Below, piece after piece: positions 17,874-26,711 of a stretch of 64,000 nt of DNA. Each line of letters opens with the position of its first letter. The first letter of the stretch is position 1. The notes below the pieces were generated by a model, which was not told the DNA's origin, searched no databases, and saw only the letters and a program-made list of their open reading frames with translations. The DNA is from JAKFWF01 sp031374115 (GTDB taxonomy: Bacteria > Pseudomonadota > Alphaproteobacteria > Rhizobiales > Hyphomicrobiaceae). The DNA lies in the NCBI GenBank assembly GCA_031374115.1, contig JANMNO010000036.1, positions 32,762 to 96,761 of the forward strand, given 5' to 3'. Both the position numbers and the translations under genes were made by a program.

Positions 17874-18955
17874 AGCGTGTCCGCCGACGGTGAATTGTTG
17901 CGGCCTTTGTAGATCGTCGAGCCTAGGTAGACTTCAAGTGCAAATCGCACCAGCACGGCAATCGCAGCCGCGACCGGTACAGCTACGAGCACGCCGGCGA
18001 AGCCGAACAGGTAGCTGAAAACGAACAGCGCAGCGATTAGCCAAACCGGGTGCAGGCCAATTTTCGAACCAACGATCTTCGGCGACAACAAGGCGGCATC
18101 GATCACTTGTCCTAGTGCAAACACTCCGAGCACTTGCACTAAGGGCACGCTGTCCGGCCAGAACTGCAAAACTGCAAGCGTGGACGCGGTCAGCAAACCG
18201 AGCGCCCAGCCGACGAATGGCACGAAACTTAACAGCCCGGTCGCTAGTCCGATCAGTAAGCCGTAGCGCAGGCCGATGAATGACAGACCAATGGCGTAGA
18301 TAGCCCCAAGCGCCAGACACACCAGCCCCTGCCCTCGAATGAATGCCGAAATAGCATCGTTGATTTCGCCTGCAAGCCGCACGATCGTCGCCTTGTGATC
18401 GCGCGGCAGCCAGGTTTCAACTCGCTCGAGCATGGGGTGCCAATCGACCAGCAAATAGAACACAACAAGGGGTGTAATCAGCAACAACGACAAAAAATTG
18501 ACGATGGCCAAGCCTTGCGACCAAACAGATTTCGCAATCGTTCCGGCTACCGCTGACCAATTGCCTGAAAAATCGGCCACGGTGCGGTCCAGCGCGGCTT
18601 TGAAGTCGGGAAATCGGTCACCCAGGCGTTCCTGCGCCCAGGATTCGACGACGCCGCGCAGGCGGTTCAATTCGCCAGGCAGCGAAAGCCCCATCTGCTG
18701 AAGCTGATTGGCAAGCAGCGGCACCAGAAATACGAGCAGCACTACGATCACGACGATAAGGCCAGCCACGATCAAACCGGAGCCAAATGTGCGATTGAAG
18801 CCCATTTTCGAAAGGCGATCGGCGAGCGGGTTCAGCGCGTAGGCGATCACGATGCCGATTAAAAACGGCAACAACACATCTTTCAACGCCAGAAGCGCCA
18901 GCACCACCGCCAATAGCGCTGCAAGCCAGAATAGCACCTGGCGTTCGACACGCAT
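17870..18955 (-). CDS. AI-2E family (PerM) membrane permease
   Basis: A 361-residue polytopic inner-membrane protein with about eight hydrophobic segments. Two lie at the N-terminus (about 8-26 and 28-42), one at about 58-80, and a tight series after residue 150. It shows the family-typical VVFYLLVDWHPMLERVETWLPRDH region and the GPxxKIG-like SPKIVGSKIGLHPVWLI. The family includes the AI-2 exporter TqsA and Na+/H+ antiporter-like members, so substrate is not predictable. It is translationally coupled to hdaA (ATGA) and 51 bases downstream of the phosphatidyltransferase gene. Confidence 0.88.
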   Translation of the reverse strand: MRVERQVLFWLAALLAVVLALLALKDVLLPFLIGIVIAYALNPLADRLSKMGFNRTFGSGLIVAGLIVVIVVLLVFLVPLLANQLQQMGLSLPGELNRLRGVVESWAQERLGDRFPDFKAALDRTVADFSGNWSAVAGTIAKSVWSQGLAIVNFLSLLLITPLVVFYLLVDWHPMLERVETWLPRDHKATIVRLAGEINDAISAFIRGQGLVCLALGAIYAIGLSFIGLRYGLLIGLATGLLSFVPFVGWALGLLTASTLAVLQFWPDSVPLVQVLGVFALGQVIDAALLSPKIVGSKIGLHPVWLIAALFVFSYLFGFAGVLVAVPVAAAIAVLVRFALEVYLGSTIYKGRNNSPSADTL

Positions 18956-19006
18956 GTGTTTTTCCCCCTTTTCGAAGCATCTGCCCGATTAAGATCCTAG
19001 CAGATT

Positions 19007-19591
19007 TTACCCGCCGGTGTCGGTGGGAACATGGCCGGTCATATGTTGTAGCCAGGCGCGCATGTAGGCTGCAAGCGAGGCAAGTGTCAGCACCGCCGTC
19101 GTCCAAACGAGGATTGACCTCAGGGTGCCGAGACCCAGATCGAATCCGACATCGGCAAGGACAGTCGAGGCTAGCACCAGCTGCGCCGCGGTATTCGCCT
19201 TGCTCACCGCCAGTGGGCGAATGCGCACCGGATTGTCCATCAGCCAAGACACCATAACCGCTGCGATGATCATGATGTCGCGCGTCACTACGCCAATGAC
19301 GAGCCACGAGGGCATCTCGCCCATCACGCCCATGGCGACAAAAATTGAGACCAGCAGCAGTTTGTCGGCCAGCGGATCGAGGTAGGCGCCAAGCTCGGTG
19401 GTCCAGCCAAATCGTTTTGCCAGATAGCCATCGACGGCGTCGCTAATTCCGGCGAGAACGAACGTGTAAAAAGCAGCCTGGACGCGGCCCGATACCAACA
19501 GCCAGAAGACGACGGGCACAAGGATAACCCTGCCGACCGTGATAAAGTTCGGAATGTTCAGCGGTCGCTCGGTACCTTGAGAATCGATCAT
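19007..19591 (-). CDS. CDP-alcohol phosphatidyltransferase family protein
   Basis: A 194-residue integral membrane enzyme. The CDP-alcohol signature D-x2-DG-x2-A-x(n)-G-x3-D-x3-D is complete: D51, D54-G55, A58, G68, D72, D76, within DAVDGYLAKRFG and GAYLDPLADK. About five transmembrane segments follow. It transfers a phosphatidyl group from CDP-diacylglycerol to an alcohol, most likely glycerol-3-phosphate (PgsA-like) or phosphatidylglycerol (cardiolipin formation). The sequence does not decide between them, so no symbol is given. First gene of the group running to hdaA-ppk-ppx. Confidence 0.88.
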   Translation of the reverse strand: MIDSQGTERPLNIPNFITVGRVILVPVVFWLLVSGRVQAAFYTFVLAGISDAVDGYLAKRFGWTTELGAYLDPLADKLLLVSIFVAMGVMGEMPSWLVIGVVTRDIMIIAAVMVSWLMDNPVRIRPLAVSKANTAAQLVLASTVLADVGFDLGLGTLRSILVWTTAVLTLASLAAYMRAWLQHMTGHVPTDTGG

Positions 19592-19760
19592 TTTTACTTC
19601 CGAGGCGCTCGTCTCTGTCGGTGCCGGTAATATAAATACCGTTGCATCAGACTATCGCGTGTTACCACACGCCGTCGAGCGTATTTCTGTTGGAAAATCA
19701 GCGCGCAATCAGGAATGAACCAAGTTCGTAAGTAAAGTCGCTAGATAGCCGTTTATCGCC

Positions 19761-21863
19761 TCAGCGTAAAACGATCAATGCATCGGCGGCAATTACGCCA
19801 TTGCCGGTGCTGCCGACGAACACAGGATTGATATCGATTTCGCCGATCCGCTCTTGCAATGCCATCGCCATTCTCGATACCTCGACGAGTAAGCGCGCTA
19901 GCGCCTGCTTGTCGGTCATTGGTGAGCCGCGATAGCCGTCGAACAGACGCGCACCTTTAAGTTCGGCGATCATGTCGTTTGCGGTTTCGAGATCGAATGG
20001 CGCGATGCGGTATGTGACATCGCCCAGGATTTCAGTCATCACGCCGCCAAGACCGAATGCAACCACGGGGCCAAATACCGGGTCGTTGATAACGCCAACA
20101 AGGAGTTCGAGGCCAGAAGCCATCTCGGCAACGAGCACGCCGTCGATCTGGGCTTCCGGAACGGCGGCGCGTGCGTTGGCAACAACTGCGGCAGCGGCTT
20201 TCGCAAGCGCCGGACCAGCACCGACGCCGAGTTTGACGCCTCCGACGTCACTCTTGTGCGAGATCGCCGACGCAAGGACCTTGACCGCAAACGGTGGGTT
20301 GAGCCCTGCTGTTGCTGCGTCAATATCGGCACCTGTGGCAACGAGCACTTCGCGGGTCGACGCAATGCCGAACCGAGCCAGCACGGCCTTGCTGTCGAGT
20401 TCACTAAGCGCACCGGCCTGCAATGGAAGTACGAGACCAGGAGGAAGCGGCGGGACGGCCGGAGCAACACGGGGCAACAAGCGTTGCCGGTCGATTGCAA
20501 ACTTCGCCAGCCGCGATGCTGCTTCGGCGAGCCGTACCGGCGTCGGAATGACCGCGATCTGAGCCGCCTCGAGAAGCGCGTAAGCTTCCGCGGATTTTGC
20601 GCGCCTGCCAGACCAACCGACGCTGATCGGTTTGGTCGTGGTCTTTGCCGCCGCCACGATCGCCTCGGCGGCGCGGGCCGCTGGTGCTCCCGGGATCGAG
20701 GCCAGGAGCACGCACAGTTGATCGACGCTTGCGTCCTGCAGCACGATCTCGATCGTGCGGGTAAGCAGGGTCATGTCGTTGAAAATACCGGCTGTAACGT
20801 CGGCGGGATTTTCAATCGAGCCAAATGCCGGGATGATCTCGCGCAAGGCTGCGAGGGTCGTTTCGCTGAACGACGGCAGGTTCAAGCCGTTGGCGATCGC
20901 TCGATCGGCGAACACGATGCCAGAGCCGCCCGAGATCGACAGCACGCCGACGTTAGCACCCGTTGGCAGTCGTCCATGCGACACCAACTTCGCGATATCG
21001 ACGATCGGCTCGACATCGCCAACCTCGATTATGCCGGACTGACGGAAGGCTGCCCGATAGAGATCGGAGCGTCCGGTCATGTTGGCCGTGTGTGATTGCG
21101 CTGCCTTTGCGCCGGCTTCGGTGATGGCACTTTTCCAAATCAGCACCGGCTTGCCGAGACGAAGCGACTTGCGGCCGAGTTCGATCAGCCCGCGTGCGTC
21201 GGGTGTACCTTCCATGACCCCAATCACGATATCCGTGCCTGGATCGTCGAGAAATGCCGAGAGCAATTCGGGCATGGCAATGTCGGTCTCGTTGCCCGAC
21301 GAGACGCAGTAGCGAAAGCCGACGCCCTGTGCTTCAGCGAGATTGACGATGGCATAGCCAAAGCCGCCGGATTGGAACGCACAGGACACGCGGCCCGGCC
21401 GTAGCTCGGTTTCTTCCGATACTGATCCAAATACCGCCCACACCCGCTCTTCGAGCGAAATCAACCCCTGGCAGTTAGGCCCGATCAGGCGCACCTTGGC
21501 CTCAACCGCAACCTGTTTAAGATCGGCTTCAAGCTTGGCACCTTCCGGTCCCGTCTCGCGGAACCCGGCGGTCAAGATGATCGCGAAACCAATGCCTGCA
21601 TCGCCGCAATCTTGCACGGCTTGGGCGACGAGCGCGGCGGGGACGGCGATGATGGCGACGTCGCATTGCGCGCCGATCGCGCTGCATGATGGGTAGCAGG
21701 CGAGCCCATTGATTTCCCGATAGCGCGGATTTACGGGAAAGATCCCACCCTTGTAGCCAGCCTTCTGCAACGCACGCAGCGGGTGACCACCGATCCGTGT
21801 CGCATCAGCCGATGCGCCAATGATCGCAATGCCACGCGGGTGAAAAAGACGGTGGAAGCTCAT
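19761..21863 (-). CDS. ADP-forming acyl-CoA ligase (acetate-CoA ligase family)
   Basis: A 700-residue fused acyl-CoA synthetase (NDP-forming). It has an N-terminal CoA-binding Rossmann domain (FHPRGIAIIGASADATRIGG), succinyl-CoA-ligase-like domains with the phosphorylated-histidine segment AKAAQSHTANMTGRSD (H258), and a C-terminal ATP-grasp domain beginning near KAVLARFGIASTREV. It interconverts an acyl-CoA plus ADP and phosphate with the free acid and ATP, so it can gain ATP or activate acids. It lies 6 bases after the 3-hydroxyacyl-CoA dehydrogenase on the same strand, suggesting a common acyl-CoA pathway. Substrate unknown. Confidence 0.9.
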   Translation of the reverse strand: MSFHRLFHPRGIAIIGASADATRIGGHPLRALQKAGYKGGIFPVNPRYREINGLACYPSCSAIGAQCDVAIIAVPAALVAQAVQDCGDAGIGFAIILTAGFRETGPEGAKLEADLKQVAVEAKVRLIGPNCQGLISLEERVWAVFGSVSEETELRPGRVSCAFQSGGFGYAIVNLAEAQGVGFRYCVSSGNETDIAMPELLSAFLDDPGTDIVIGVMEGTPDARGLIELGRKSLRLGKPVLIWKSAITEAGAKAAQSHTANMTGRSDLYRAAFRQSGIIEVGDVEPIVDIAKLVSHGRLPTGANVGVLSISGGSGIVFADRAIANGLNLPSFSETTLAALREIIPAFGSIENPADVTAGIFNDMTLLTRTIEIVLQDASVDQLCVLLASIPGAPAARAAEAIVAAAKTTTKPISVGWSGRRAKSAEAYALLEAAQIAVIPTPVRLAEAASRLAKFAIDRQRLLPRVAPAVPPLPPGLVLPLQAGALSELDSKAVLARFGIASTREVLVATGADIDAATAGLNPPFAVKVLASAISHKSDVGGVKLGVGAGPALAKAAAAVVANARAAVPEAQIDGVLVAEMASGLELLVGVINDPVFGPVVAFGLGGVMTEILGDVTYRIAPFDLETANDMIAELKGARLFDGYRGSPMTDKQALARLLVEVSRMAMALQERIGEIDINPVFVGSTGNGVIAADALIVLR

Positions 21864-21869
21864 CGAGAC

Positions 21870-23381
21870 TTAAGCCTTTCCATCGGGTGTAAGCAGTGAC
21901 AACCCAAGATTTGCGCGACGCTTCAACCAAGGCGATGGGCGATAACGCGGTTCGCCGTAGAAAGCGTGCAGCCGCCCGAGGATAAAATTGACGCGGCCCG
22001 GCTGAAGCTTGTCACCCCAGGCCAGCGGACCCATCGGATACGCCAATCCCAGCCTCGCGCCCTTGTCGATATCGTCGGGCGAAGCCACGCCGCGCTGGGC
22101 GATTTGGCAACCGACATTGACGATGTGGGCGACGATGCGCTGGGCGATAAAGCCAGGGCTATCGTTGATGACGACTACGCCGCTGCCATCTGCCGCGAGT
22201 AGTCCGTGCGCTGCGTCGCGTATGCCGGGACTGATTGCGGGCGTCACCATCAACGTGCGCGGCCCACCGAGCCCGAACAACACGTCGACCGCGACGGTGC
22301 GGGCGGCGTCGAGCTTCAACTCGCAAATGGTGGTGGTTAAATCATTGCCGACCGGCGTCAGCACGACCAGGGCATCGGCACTCGGCTTCTCGGCCGTTTC
22401 AACCTCAACGCCGGCCTTATGGAAGAGCGCGATCAGCGGCGCCTGCAGGTCTGCGTGAGCGGGGCTCGGCGATACCCACACCGACTTAGGCATTGCCGTT
22501 GGTGAGGCATTTTGGACCGGATCGGCACGCTTGCCGTCCTTGTAGGCGTACCAGCCCGCCCCTGACTTCTGCCCGAACATGCCGCCATCGACGCGGGCAC
22601 GCAGCACCGGCTGCGGCGCATACATTGGCTCCTGATAGAACTGGCTGTAAAGGCTTTCCATTACCGCGACAGACACATCGGCGCCGACCAGGTCGAGTAG
22701 CTGGAACGGCCCCATCCGCATGCCCGCGGTCTGCGTCATGATGCGATCGATCTCATCGAACGTGGCGATGCCCTCGGACACGATGCGGGCTGCCTCGGGC
22801 ACGTAAGCGCGGCCGATATGATTGACGATGAAACCGGGGCTATCGGTACAAAGCACGGGCTCACGCGTCATCGAGCGCGAAATGTCCATCAATTGCGCGA
22901 TGACTTGGGGTGCGGTTTTTAGACCAGGAATGACCTCGACCAGCTTCATCAACGGGACCGGATTGAAGAAATGCAAACCCGCCACGCGCTCTGGATGCTT
23001 GCAGTATGCGGCAATCGCCGTAATCGGCAGCGAAGACGTGTTGGAGGCGAGGATCGTCTGTGGCCCGCACAGGGCGTCGAGCTGCGCAAACAAGGCCTGC
23101 TTTGCGTCGAGTTTTTCAACGATTGCTTCGACGATGATATCGCAGCCGGCAAGCCCTTCGATGCTTTCTGCAATCGCGACCCGCGCCATTACTTGCTCTG
23201 CTTGATCGGCGGTCCGGGTGCCCTTGGCGACACTGCGCTCAATCATTGATGCGATGAAAGCTTGTGCTTTGGCGGCGGCACCGTGCTGCACATCGAACAG
23301 CACGACATCGAGCCTACCCTCGCAAGAGACTTGCGCTATGCCGCGTCCCATCGCGCCCGCACCAACTATGCCTACTTTCAT
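21870..23381 (-). CDS. 3-hydroxyacyl-CoA dehydrogenase (PaaH/Hbd type, duplicated C-domain)
   Basis: A 503-residue NAD-dependent dehydrogenase with an N-terminal Rossmann domain (VGIVGAGAMGRGIAQ, residues 3-17) and active-site HFFNPVPLMKLVEV (H137). Two C-terminal dehydrogenase modules follow, the second near DSPGFIAQRIVAHIVN. This doubled layout is typical of PaaH-like 3-hydroxyadipyl/3-hydroxybutyryl-CoA dehydrogenases of about 500 residues. The start at 23381 is chosen because AAAGG precedes it and the Rossmann fold begins at once; an upstream in-frame ATG would add 47 unlikely residues. Forms an operon with the downstream ADP-forming ligase. Confidence 0.9.
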   Translation of the reverse strand: MKVGIVGAGAMGRGIAQVSCEGRLDVVLFDVQHGAAAKAQAFIASMIERSVAKGTRTADQAEQVMARVAIAESIEGLAGCDIIVEAIVEKLDAKQALFAQLDALCGPQTILASNTSSLPITAIAAYCKHPERVAGLHFFNPVPLMKLVEVIPGLKTAPQVIAQLMDISRSMTREPVLCTDSPGFIVNHIGRAYVPEAARIVSEGIATFDEIDRIMTQTAGMRMGPFQLLDLVGADVSVAVMESLYSQFYQEPMYAPQPVLRARVDGGMFGQKSGAGWYAYKDGKRADPVQNASPTAMPKSVWVSPSPAHADLQAPLIALFHKAGVEVETAEKPSADALVVLTPVGNDLTTTICELKLDAARTVAVDVLFGLGGPRTLMVTPAISPGIRDAAHGLLAADGSGVVVINDSPGFIAQRIVAHIVNVGCQIAQRGVASPDDIDKGARLGLAYPMGPLAWGDKLQPGRVNFILGRLHAFYGEPRYRPSPWLKRRANLGLSLLTPDGKA

Positions 23382-23594
23382 ATGCTTGGGCCTTTCATTT
23401 TCGCTCTTTAGAATTCGAGGCAGGCTACGCCCACTGTTGCAAGTCAAGGAGGCTGGTTCAACCACTGTCAGCAATAGAGCGGGCAGCAAGGGCACGCTCA
23501 TGCAGAGCCAGGTTCGACGCAAGATGCATGTGCAAATTGCTGCAGTGCAGGATAGTGTGTCGACGCGTCAGTCATAAACCGGGAGTATGTCCGC

Positions 23595-24512
23595 ATGCCG
23601 GGTGCGCCAACAGTACCTAGTCCAATGCAGCTGCCGCGACACGGCCAGATCTTTCTCGATCATGTCGGTTGGATGGTGCAGGACATGACGGCGGCAGCAA
23701 TCGCTTTCGACAACTTAGGGCTACCCCTGACACCGCTTTCGATCCACGGCGTCACCGACCCTGTAACGGGAGAACGCAAACCCACCGGCACCGCTAATAG
23801 ATTGGCGATGTTGCCGGCGGGATACCTCGAGATCCTGACACCGCATGGCGATATCGACAATTCGACTGTGCAACACCTGCAAAAATCCATTGCCCGGCAC
23901 ATCGGCATTCATCTGTTGGCTTTTACCGTTGCTGATGCAGAAGCCGATGCCGCCCGCCTGCGCACCAACGGTTTCGAGCTGCAACCGACCGTGCATCTGC
24001 GCCGAAGCATCGAAGCCGGGGATGGTTCGCAGGCCGAGGTTGCGTTCACGGTCATCCGCACCGGCTACGATGTGTTTCCGGAGGCGCGGGTCCAGATCCT
24101 CACTCATCATACGCCAGAGCATATGTGGCAGCAGCGCTATCTGCCTCAGGAGAGCTGCATCAGTGGTTTGATTGAAGCAGCAATGGTGGTCGACAATCCG
24201 GCGGAGACGGCATCGCACTTTTCAAAGTTTTTGGGCCGCAGCGTCATGCCGGACAAGGACGATCGCCTCATCCTGCTCGATCGCGGGCGAATCCGCTTCG
24301 TTACACGCCGAAGTGCGGCACAACTGTTCGGTGCAACGCGGTTGCCGCCTAACCCAAGCGTGGCGGCGATCACTCTGACGTCGTCCGATATCGATCGTAC
24401 ACGCGATGTATTCTTGTCGAATGGCTTGCGGCCTGGCTCACTGGGAGCGCCGCATCTGCTTATCGATGCCGCCGAGGGATTGGGCGTGCATATCGTGGTC
24501 GTGCCAGGATAA
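23595..24512 (+). CDS. VOC-superfamily (glyoxalase-like) protein
   Basis: A 305-residue protein with two VOC half-barrels. The first, HGQIFLDHVGWMVQDM, begins near residue 15; its metal-ligand-type His in LDHVG and a Glu in GYLEILTPHG are kept, as in the glyoxalase_3-like group. The second half runs from about residue 195. The members known bind a metal and act on small ketone or acid substrates, but this one cannot be assigned. It is divergent from the 3-hydroxyacyl-CoA dehydrogenase and separated by a 213-base shared promoter region. A related two-half VOC gene lies at 55768. Confidence 0.8.
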   Translation: MPGAPTVPSPMQLPRHGQIFLDHVGWMVQDMTAAAIAFDNLGLPLTPLSIHGVTDPVTGERKPTGTANRLAMLPAGYLEILTPHGDIDNSTVQHLQKSIARHIGIHLLAFTVADAEADAARLRTNGFELQPTVHLRRSIEAGDGSQAEVAFTVIRTGYDVFPEARVQILTHHTPEHMWQQRYLPQESCISGLIEAAMVVDNPAETASHFSKFLGRSVMPDKDDRLILLDRGRIRFVTRRSAAQLFGATRLPPNPSVAAITLTSSDIDRTRDVFLSNGLRPGSLGAPHLLIDAAEGLGVHIVVVPG

Positions 24513-24525
24513 ACTAGCGGCAATA

Positions 24526-24831
24526 TTATGGAGTTGAAATCAGCTTCGATGACCGTTTCGCCGCGATCCAGGCATCGCGCTCACGTTCCAAATCGACTTT
24601 GGCGGGTGCCGCGACGGCAAATCCGGCGGGTTTGGCTTTCATTTCAGATCGTGCCCGGATTTGTGCCCGGATGGCGGTATCAATATTCGCGCTGAGTTCC
24701 TGAAGTTCCTTCAATGACAAGTTGTCGAGCTGTACCTCATTCACGTCCTGCACCTTGCGTTTTGTTGCGGATTGGTTGGTAAGTTCAACATTCCGGCTTC
24801 CGCAGTTGTCACGAAATGCTGGTTTATTCAA
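24526..24831 (-). CDS. H-NS-like dimerisation domain protein lacking the DNA-binding domain
   Basis: A 101-residue protein (72 if the GTG at 24744 is used). LDNLSLKELQELSANIDTAI closely matches the N-terminal coiled coil of the full H-NS-like protein at 53660-53974 (VDKLTLKELQELRTRVEKAI). After the coil it runs through an Ala/Lys segment and stops; the TWTGRGRKPNW DNA-binding module is absent. The shorter GTG start gives an N-terminus aligned with the full-length paralogue; the longer ATG start adds 29 Ser/Thr/Asn-rich residues. Such a protein could form mixed oligomers with H-NS and weaken silencing, as H-NST does in enterobacteria (inference). It could also be a decaying paralogue. Confidence 0.7.
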   Translation of the reverse strand: MNKPAFRDNCGSRNVELTNQSATKRKVQDVNEVQLDNLSLKELQELSANIDTAIRAQIRARSEMKAKPAGFAVAAPAKVDLERERDAWIAAKRSSKLISTP

Positions 24832-24973
24832 GACAAGTGCCCTATTCGTGCACGCTCATTGAGGGTTAGATTAATTTTTACAGCGCAGTGAGGAGTTGGT
24901 GCACCACTAGAGCTGCTGTTGGACTTCGTTTTCACACTCGACAGATCGGCCCGACGCAGATTACGCAGCATTT

Positions 24974-25441
24974 ATGCTTTCCGATGATGTCTATCTTGCG
25001 AACTTTCGCGCGACCGTTGCCGAGCTCGAGGCGTGGGCCGCGACCTTGTCAGACGTTGCCGCGATCGAAACCGACCGCGAGGAAAGCTGCTGGCGCGTTG
25101 CTTTCGTCCCACACTCCCCGCAGGCCTGCCCATTCGAATTGATGCTCCGGCGCGACCAGCGTTTCGATTTGACCGTCGGACCGGAAACGTATGAGGATCA
25201 ACTGATCCCATCGCTCAACATGTTCAAACCGCTGTTGGCCGCGATCGTTGGCGGCAGGGTCGTGACGTCGACCTGGTCGACCACAGCAACGGGTCTGCGC
25301 ACCGCAACGGAGACCCACATCGCGCCTCAAGGTCGCGCCTGTTGGTCGGCCGAACGCAGGCTTCTCGCTTCTAAGTCAGACGCTGGCGATGGCCTGCTAC
25401 GCCGGGACCATCATTACGTTCCCTATTCGCGCGGCGCGTGA
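24974..25441 (+). CDS. Hypothetical protein
   Basis: A 155-residue soluble protein with no signal peptide, no membrane segment and no family I recognise. The N-terminal half is acidic and Trp-containing (AELEAWAATLSDV), followed by an ELMLRRDQRFDLTVGPETYE segment and a C-terminal region with ATETHIAPQGRACWSAERR. Codon use resembles the neighbours, and the frame is open for its full length, so it is probably real. Its 3' end overlaps the convergent small membrane protein gene by 19 bases. No strong ribosome-binding site is seen before the ATG. Confidence 0.65.
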   Translation: MLSDDVYLANFRATVAELEAWAATLSDVAAIETDREESCWRVAFVPHSPQACPFELMLRRDQRFDLTVGPETYEDQLIPSLNMFKPLLAAIVGGRVVTSTWSTTATGLRTATETHIAPQGRACWSAERRLLASKSDAGDGLLRRDHHYVPYSRGA

Positions 25442-25782
25442 CCGCCATCATTGTCGCGCGGAAAGGCGACGCCGCAGCTCTTGCACTTGGCGCCCAGCAC
25501 GAATCGCGATTGCCGCCCGAGGAGTGTTTGGCAGCGAGGGCATCGTTCACGAAATTGCACATAAGCGCCAGCCGCCATCAATCCGATCAGCATGACGAGC
25601 AGCAGCGGGCGGACCCAGGCGGTTTCGCCAAACCGAACCATCATGTAAAAACCGGTGGTTATCAAGGTCATGGCGACGCCATAGAACCAGTACATCCGCC
25701 TTTGCCATTCGCGCACACGAGCGAGCTCCACATCGGTTAGAGGTTTTGGCTCTGGGCCGTAAGGAATGCGCGGCTTGATCAT
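25423..25782 (-). CDS. Small membrane protein with C-terminal zinc ribbon
   Basis: A 119-residue protein. Two transmembrane helices (about 33-50 and 58-76) are followed by a cytoplasmic or periplasmic tail with four cysteines as CPRC and CKSC (C81, C84, C100, C103), a zinc-ribbon-like arrangement. The start ATG at 25782 overlaps the stop of the upstream NlpC/P60 gene (ATGA), so expression is coupled. Function unknown; the coupling suggests a role near the envelope with that peptidase. The longer upstream frame lies inside the peptidase gene and is discarded. Confidence 0.75.
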   Translation of the reverse strand: MIKPRIPYGPEPKPLTDVELARVREWQRRMYWFYGVAMTLITTGFYMMVRFGETAWVRPLLLVMLIGLMAAGAYVQFRERCPRCQTLLGRQSRFVLGAKCKSCGVAFPRDNDGGHAPRE

Positions 25783-26693
25783 GCGGTCCTGCCCGGTTGT
25801 TTCTTCCCGAGGCGCTTGATCGATGTGATCTGCGCGCCGGTCTTGCCTATGCGCGTCGCCGCCTCGTGCAGTGGCTCCACTGAAACGGCCATGTGGTGCG
25901 CGTTGGCGTGGATCATCATGACACCGTCGAGCATGATGCCGACGTGACCCTTCCAGAACACTAGGTCGCCGCGCTCGAGACCGTCGAGTCCGTCCTTGGT
26001 TTTGATGCGCAGGCCGAGCTGGATCTCCTGCATGTCGCTGTCGCGGGGCGCCAACTGACCAGCAGCCTGTAGGCAGATTTGCAGCAACCCCGAGCAATCG
26101 AGTCCGATCCGCGTGCGTCCACCCCACAGGTAGGGTGTGCCGATAAAGCGTTCGGCGATCTCGACGAAATCGCGGGCGTGGCGGCCCTTCTCGGCAATGT
26201 GACGGTTGATCACGTAACCGCCGCTCGCTAAGCGGCTAAAACGGTCATCCCGGTCCTCGATCTTGAGCTGGCTGCCAAGGCTTAGGTGCATAAGCGGCGG
26301 CGACTTAATGTCGGGCACCGGATACACGAACGTGCCGAGCGCACTGACGCTATGGCTTGCCGCTCCAGATTTCGCGTGCAAGGCGCCCGACGGGACATAA
26401 CCGACGTAACGGTCGAGCGCAGCCTGCACCCAACACCAACCCTCGGCCTCGTCGTAAACAGTGACGGTCTCGCCAAACAGCAATTCGGTCTCGAGTCGGC
26501 CTGCTGCAACAGGATTGCGGCGCAGTGGCGCCAACGGCCACAAGATCTGCTGGCTGTTACCTTCGACGAAGTGCGGCGCCTCAACCACGCCTCGAAGCGA
26601 GACTGCGGCCATGTCGCCACGCCAGGCATTGACCCTGGGGTCTGGCGGTCCGGGCGGATACTGCACAGGTAAAACGGGAGGTTTCGTGGGCAT
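25779..26693 (-). CDS. NlpC/P60 family cysteine peptidase with SH3-like domain
   Basis: A 304-residue peptidoglycan peptidase-like protein. The N-terminal half contains an SH3-like region (about 60-150). The C-terminal NlpC/P60 domain shows the catalytic Cys in IGLDCSGLLQICL (C200) and the His in KGHVGIMLDG (H250), with MIHANAHH following. No clear signal peptide is seen, as in dipeptidyl-peptidase VI relatives that process murein peptides in the cytoplasm. It lies 18 bases after a leucyl aminopeptidase gene, which supports a joint role in recycling cell-wall peptides (inference). Confidence 0.9.
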   Translation of the reverse strand: MPTKPPVLPVQYPPGPPDPRVNAWRGDMAAVSLRGVVEAPHFVEGNSQQILWPLAPLRRNPVAAGRLETELLFGETVTVYDEAEGWCWVQAALDRYVGYVPSGALHAKSGAASHSVSALGTFVYPVPDIKSPPLMHLSLGSQLKIEDRDDRFSRLASGGYVINRHIAEKGRHARDFVEIAERFIGTPYLWGGRTRIGLDCSGLLQICLQAAGQLAPRDSDMQEIQLGLRIKTKDGLDGLERGDLVFWKGHVGIMLDGVMMIHANAHHMAVSVEPLHEAATRIGKTGAQITSIKRLGKKQPGRTA

Positions 26694-26711
26694 GGGTTTG
26701 CTTAGTCGTCC

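Noticed and set aside
19615..19760. Palindrome-like GGTAATATAAATACC between the phosphatidyltransferase and acyl-CoA ligase genes
   Set aside because: Only four paired bases at each end; not better than chance.
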